Positions 59,892-64,000 of a stretch of DNA of 64,000 nt are shown here, in pieces. The DNA is from Amylostereum areolatum (lineage: Eukaryota; Basidiomycota; Agaricomycetes; Russulales; Stereaceae). The translations under genes were made by a program, and so were the position numbers. Within the stretch, counting starts at the first letter, position 1. The number at the start of each line of letters is the position of its first letter. A model generated the notes under the pieces. That model was not told where the DNA came from. It saw only the letters and a program-made list of their open reading frames with translations, and did no database searches. Location of the stretch: positions 744,001-808,000 of the forward strand of contig SAXG01000004.1 in assembly GCA_012932865.1 (NCBI GenBank), given 5' to 3'.

Positions 59892-60490
59892 GTAACGCGG
59901 GAGGGAGGCGCCATGTTAGAGTGGATGTGTCTCTTGAACTTGGTCGTGTCTTTCCTTTTTTTCCCCCTTCCTACTCATTTACTGGATCTCGGCGCATACA
60001 ACATATATACATAATCGGGCTTTCTCCGTTCTCTTTTCCTTCCCGAGCGTGATGTAAAAAAGTTCCGAGTCGTTGCAAGATAAGATTAGGTTGTCTTCGT
60101 GGGAGGAGGTCCGGAAACAAGACGACGGGTACGTGCTCAAAGATGTCAGGAAAATGTCAAGAGAGGCGACGAAGGCAGGTTCGGGGACGGTAGGGCAGTG
60201 AAAAGGATATATGGCAGGGGACGGTAAAAACGGGGGGGGGCCACGACGAAGAAGAGGAAGGGCCCCCACCGTGGAGAAGGGTCCGGCGGAGACGAGCTGG
60301 GAAAACGAATGAAAGGGCAAAATAAGAGTAGAAAGTCCGGCGCTCGTCCCCGCGTCTAAGCCAACCGCGCGTACTGTACTGTATTGACAAGCAAGAGGAT
60401 GCAAAAAAAAGGAGACGTACACACACACCCGCCTTCCCGTCCCCTCCCCCTCCGTTCTACTCGTATCCCCTTCGACACATCCGCGAGGCC
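59892..60490. other. Convergent 3' flanks of KEI1 and SLY41-like gene
   Basis: No gene supported. T-rich tracts at 59950-60010 and a G run near 60229-60239 are visible. The minus frame continuing to 59979 is a shadow of the transporter in another frame. Confidence 0.3.
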
Positions 60491-62244
60491 TCACGCCCGC
60501 ACCGAGATCGGCATCAGCTGCGCCGTCAACGGCGGCGAGTCGATCGAGGCGGGCGGGGACGGGTACGAGTCCGCCGGGATCCCGAGGCCGAGGCCCTTCC
60601 TCGGCGGCGGCACGTCGATGAACAAGTTCTGCGCCTGGGTGGTCATCTTGTGCCGTGGGAGGGACGGGGTCGGGTTCGGGCCCGGGCCCGCGTTGGAGAA
60701 CCCGCGCTCGCGCTTGCGACCGAACGTCGGCTCGGCGTCGTGCGGGTGGGGGCGGGCGTGGGGCGAGTCGAGGACGGTGGTTTCGGGGTGGAGCGCGCCG
60801 AAGTTGAGGTTGAGCTCGTCGAGGGTGGGCGGGGGCGGGGACGCGTACGCGTCTTTGCCGGTGAGGGGGAGCACGCCCTCGCGGCGGGCCTCGACGCCCC
60901 TGCGTTTCTTCTCGCCGCGCTCGACGTCGCCCTTGGCGCCGTTGTACATCCAGAGGCCGACGAAGGTGAGGGCGATGCCGGCGGCCTGGACGGGGTGGAC
61001 GCGCTGGGCGAACCAGACGATGGCGATGCAGATGACGGCGACGCGTTTGATGAGGGAGGCGATGGAGTAGGTGACGGGGGAGACGGAGGCGAGGATGACG
61101 AAGGCGATGATGTTTTGGGCGAAGTGGACGGTGCCGTTCATGAGCATGTAGAAGGCGGTGCTGTGGGGGGCGGAGTGGCCGTGGGCGGGGTGGGAGATGT
61201 GATCGGGGGTGGCGGCGAGGAAGAGGGGGAGGTCGGTGGAGGCCCAGATGGGGATCATGAAGAGGAAGGCCATGCCGCTGGAGTAGAAGAGCAGGTTGAG
61301 CTTGTCGAGTTTCTGGGCGGGTGCGGACGGGGGCTGGGACGCGTTGGCGGAGGTGGGCATGATCTTCTTGAAGAAGATGTTGGAGGAGACGAAGACGAGG
61401 GCGGAGCCGAAGGCGCAGAGGAGACCGATGCCGTTGGAGGCGGAGACGTCGAAGGAGCAGGCGAGCATGACGCCGAAGGTGAGGGGGAGGAGGGAGATGT
61501 AGGTCTTGGCGGAGTAGCGGACGCCGAACATGAGCGCGTAGGCGGCTACGGTGAAGAGGGGAGACAACGCCTGGGAAGAGAGATGGGTTGGACGGATGGA
61601 GGAGAGAAAAAGAAAGGAAGATACCTACCTTGATGGTGTGGACGGTGCTGACGGGGATGCGGGACATGGCCATGCTGGAGAAGATGTGGCCGCCGACCTG
61701 GAAGAGGCCCATGGGGAGGGTGTCTCTGAGGATCTGCCTTGTGGGCCTACGGAGGCGGGAGAAGGGGACGAGGGGGGACATGAAGAGGAGGCAGTAAGCG
61801 GCGACGAAGGCGAATTGGACGAAGGTGAGGGTGATCGGGTAGCGGAACTGGATGAGGATGGACTTTCCGGTGTTGGAGGACAGGGCGGAGGAGGAGTACC
61901 AGAGGGCGCACTAGGAGGACGAAGCGGACGGTGGCGGGGTTTGGGAGGTCGAGCGGGATGTGAGCGGGGGGGAGGGAAGGGAGGGAAGGGCGGAGATTGC
62001 GTCGGGGAGCGGTGGTGAGGGGGCGGGGCATCGTTGATGGCGGGAAGGAGGCGGGCGACTGGCGGAGCGTAGACGGAAGAAGATGGCGGGGAAGGAGGAG
62101 GAAGGTGGGGACGGCGGAGGTGGGAAGGGCGGGGCTGGCCTGCCAGGTGAAGGCGGGGGATGTTTTGAGGGTGGAGGAGGTGTCGATGTACGGACGCCAA
62201 GCGGGCTGAGCGTCGCGGGCGGCGGGCGGGCGGGGAGCGTACAT
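60491..62244 (-). CDS. SLY41: Triose-phosphate-translocator-family transporter, Sly41-like (one frameshift)
   Basis: Nucleotide-sugar/triose-phosphate transporter superfamily; yeast Sly41 acts in ER-to-Golgi transport and ER phosphoenolpyruvate handling. Two exons: 62244-61629 and 61570-60491. The N-terminus MYAPRPPAARDAQPAWRPYI precedes a disordered stretch, then NPATVRFVLL. One extra base at 61911-61914 shifts to CALWYSSSALSSNTGKSI; without it there are 564 aa. Family motifs: FRYPITLTFVQFAFVAAYCL, GLFQVGGHIFSSMAMSRIPV, STVHTIKALSPLFTVAAYAL, LPLTFGVMLACSFDVSASNG and VSSNIFFKKIM, then SPVTYSIASLIKRVAVICIA. About ten helices, then a long cytosolic tail (GDVERGEKKRRG onward) of unknown role. 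Confidence 0.85.
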
Positions 62245-62431
62245 GGCGTCGTGGACGGCGAGGAGCGGTAACGAATGTGAAGGGGGTGGTTATATATAAA
62301 CTGGAGCACGTCGTCGTCGCCGTCGTCGAGGAACAAAGAAGAAAAGAGACAGCCGGTTAGGCGCCCGCGTTCATTCACTTGTCTGTTGTCTCCGGTCGTC
62401 TCCACCGGCGCCCACTTTCCACGCATCCATC
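62245..62431. promoter_or_regulatory. Short divergent promoter with TATA-like element
   Basis: Only 187 bp separate the SLY41-like and dehydrogenase start codons. A GTTATATATAAAC box at 62289-62301 is symmetrical and could serve either strand; it lies about 45-57 bp upstream of the transporter ATG. Confidence 0.5.
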
Positions 62432-63989
62432 ATGCTCTCTTTCCTCAAACGCCTCTATCTCGTCCGTCCTCCCTCCCTCTCCCCCTCTCCCCCTGCCACT
62501 CACCCTTCTGGCAGGTATTCAATCCCGAAGAGCAACTCAACTCTCAATCCGCTCCCCTCAACTTCGCCATCTTGGGCGCCGCAAACATTGCCCCAATCGC
62601 CCTCATTCTCCCCGTCAAGAACCACCCGGACGCTGTCGTTTATGCTGTCGCCGCACGCGATCACTCTCGCGCCGACGCCTTTGCCAAGAAATGGAACATC
62701 GCAAAGGCCTACGGCGGTCCCGGCGCCTATCAAGGTCGACCTCGCTCTCCGTCCTTCTATCTCTGCTCACGTCCCAACTCTGTATATATAGCTCTCTTGG
62801 ACGACCCCGAGGTCGACGTCGTCTACAATCCCGCACGCACAATTCCCCCAACTCTCTCCGCAATACACCCGTAACTGAGCGCATATATCCAGCTTCCCAA
62901 CGGCCTCCACTACGAGTGGACCATGAAAGCCCTCGCCGCAGGTAAACACGTCCTCCTCGAAAAACCCAGCGCCGACTCCGCCGAGGAGTCGCGCAATATG
63001 TTCCTGCTCGCGGAGAAGAAGGGGCTCGTCCTCATGGAGGCTTTCCACTATCGGTCCGCCCTTTCGTCCCCCTCGGTCCCTGTGACCTGCCCCCGACCGC
63101 AAATGCGTTCGCAGATTCCACCCTGCGATGCGTCGCGCGAAAGAGATCGTCGACAGCGGCGAGCTCGGCACCCTCACCCAGATCGACACCAGCTTGGCCA
63201 TCCCGCAGGGGTTCATCAAGGACGACGACATCCGGCTCAGCTACGACCTCGGCGGCGGTTCCATGATGGACATGGGCTGTACGTCGCCCGTAGCCTTTCC
63301 CAAAGCGATCCCCTCGCACCCTGACTAGCCTCTCCCGGTCAGGTTACACCCTCTCTATCTCGCGCTATCTCGCAGGCGCCGACCCTGAACGCGTGCTCTC
63401 CGCCACCGCCGACACCTCCTCCGCCTTCCCCAAAATCGACCTCGGCGCCACCGCCGCCCTCGCCTTTCCCAACGACCTCACCGTCAACCTCAAGTCCCAC
63501 TTCCGTCTCCCGCCCCGCTTCGGCTTCATCCCCCAGTTCCCGCAGGTGTACGCCCACGTCGTCGGGACGAAGGGCGAGATGACGATGTTCAACCACGCCG
63601 GCGCGTGGGCGTACCACTATATCTCCGTTGACGCCAAAGACGAGAGTGGGAAGGTCAACAAGAGGACCGAGAAGAGGTACGGGAACGAAGGGTGGACGAC
63701 GTCAGGTGTTTTCCCTTTGCGTTCTGCTTCCCTCATCCGTGGCTCACCACGCGATGGGTGCCAGGTATCGGTACCAACTCGAGGCCTTCGTCGACAAACT
63801 GCGAGGGCGCACTCCGGAGCATTGGTTCGACGCCGAGGATTCCATCACGAACATGTACTGGCTCGAACGCATCTACGAGGCGGTACGAATCTACACCTTG
63901 CCCTCTTACAGGTGTAAAGCCTCATGCGCACACAGCTCGATCTTGGTGTTCGTCCAACGTCGACGGCCCAAATCCCTGAACTTCCGTGA
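62432..63989 (+). CDS. Gfo/Idh/MocA oxidoreductase (dimeric dihydrodiol/D-xylose dehydrogenase type)
   Basis: NADP-dependent sugar or diol dehydrogenase. Exons: 62432-62461, 62515-62734, 62792-62832, 62893-63053, 63115-63278, 63343-63700, 63765-63882 and 63936-63989, for 381 aa without frameshift. Rossmann motif: LNFAILGAANIAPIALILPV, then VVYAVAARDHSRADAFAKKW. The join DVVYNPLPNGLHYEWTMKAL needs a GC-AG intron at 62833-62892. The catalytic EKP triad residues are in KHVLLEKPSADSAEESRNMF. Further features are MEAFHYRFHPAMRRAKEIVD, LSYDLGGGSMMDMGCYTLSI and TTYRYQLEAFVDKLRGRTPE. The end is DLGVRPTSTAQIPELP. Several donors begin GTC rather than GTA or GTG. Confidence 0.9.
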
Positions 63990-64000
63990 AGAGACCCCGC

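Noticed and set aside
60650..61633. 327-codon plus-strand open frame antisense to the SLY41-like gene
   Set aside because: Gly/Asp/Glu-biased translation typical of the reverse strand of GC-rich coding DNA; the minus strand shows a clear transporter.
61911..61914. An intron to explain the SLY41-like frame change
   Set aside because: The only nearby GT before the CCTAG would give an intron of under 20 bp.
1..64000. Lipopeptide pheromone genes (CaaX-ending small ORFs) near the Ste5/Far1-like gene
   Set aside because: No short ATG frame ending in a CaaX-type box was found in the visible open frames.

Overview
The window is nuclear DNA of a filamentous basidiomycete, most likely an Agaricomycete. 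The signs are GC-rich exons, many 50-60 bp GT-AG introns, genes on both strands with 130-340 bp between divergent neighbours, and typical basidiomycete families: a multi-intron P450, a HET-domain protein, a Zds-C protein, KEI1 and a RING-PH-VWA protein. All gene models were spliced by eye. Where I added up exon lengths (P450, copper ATPase, ZDS-like, NDUFAF7-like, TMEM14, SHG1-like and the dehydrogenase directly; SEC6, the RING-PH-VWA gene, HET, SFH5 and SLY41-like after discounting the frameshifts listed below) the total is a multiple of three.

Layout. 0-10 kb: COQ6 start (minus, runs off the left edge), SEC6, a P450 and a CCC2-type copper P-ATPase. 10-20 kb: gene-poor, with a broken APH-type kinase gene, a ZDS-like gene and a candidate miniature inverted-repeat element. 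20-32 kb: RING-PH-VWA protein resembling Ste5/Far1 scaffolds, a dynactin p24-like subunit, an EXPERA/TMEM97 membrane protein, TRM82, an SHG1/BOD1-like COMPASS component and a HET-domain gene. 33-36 kb: a small SAP-like conserved gene, a glucoamylase (GH15) relic and ERV1. 35-46 kb: MMS19, an NDUFAF7-like methyltransferase, an EEF1A-KMT4-type methyltransferase, TMEM14, a PQ-loop protein and a decayed MIT-domain gene. 46-64 kb: PRO2, a NASP-type histone chaperone, an unassigned low-complexity protein, SFH5, an eIF4E-like factor, PAF1, KEI1, a SLY41-type transporter and a Gfo/Idh/MocA dehydrogenase.

Most genes are housekeeping functions: exocytosis (SEC6), mitochondria (COQ6, ERV1, NDUFAF7-like, TMEM14), Fe-S delivery and genome maintenance (MMS19), tRNA m7G modification (TRM82), chromatin and transcription (SHG1-like, NASP, PAF1), sphingolipid and Golgi functions (KEI1, SFH5, SLY41-like) and proline synthesis (PRO2). 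No biosynthetic cluster, CRISPR, rRNA or convincing tRNA gene is visible.

The most interesting points are the RING-PH-VWA protein, which carries the domain order of yeast pheromone-pathway scaffolds; single-base frameshifts in many conserved genes, mostly extra bases, which look like unpolished long-read assembly error; a concentration of GTC-type splice donors plus one GC-AG intron at the right end; and several gene relics.
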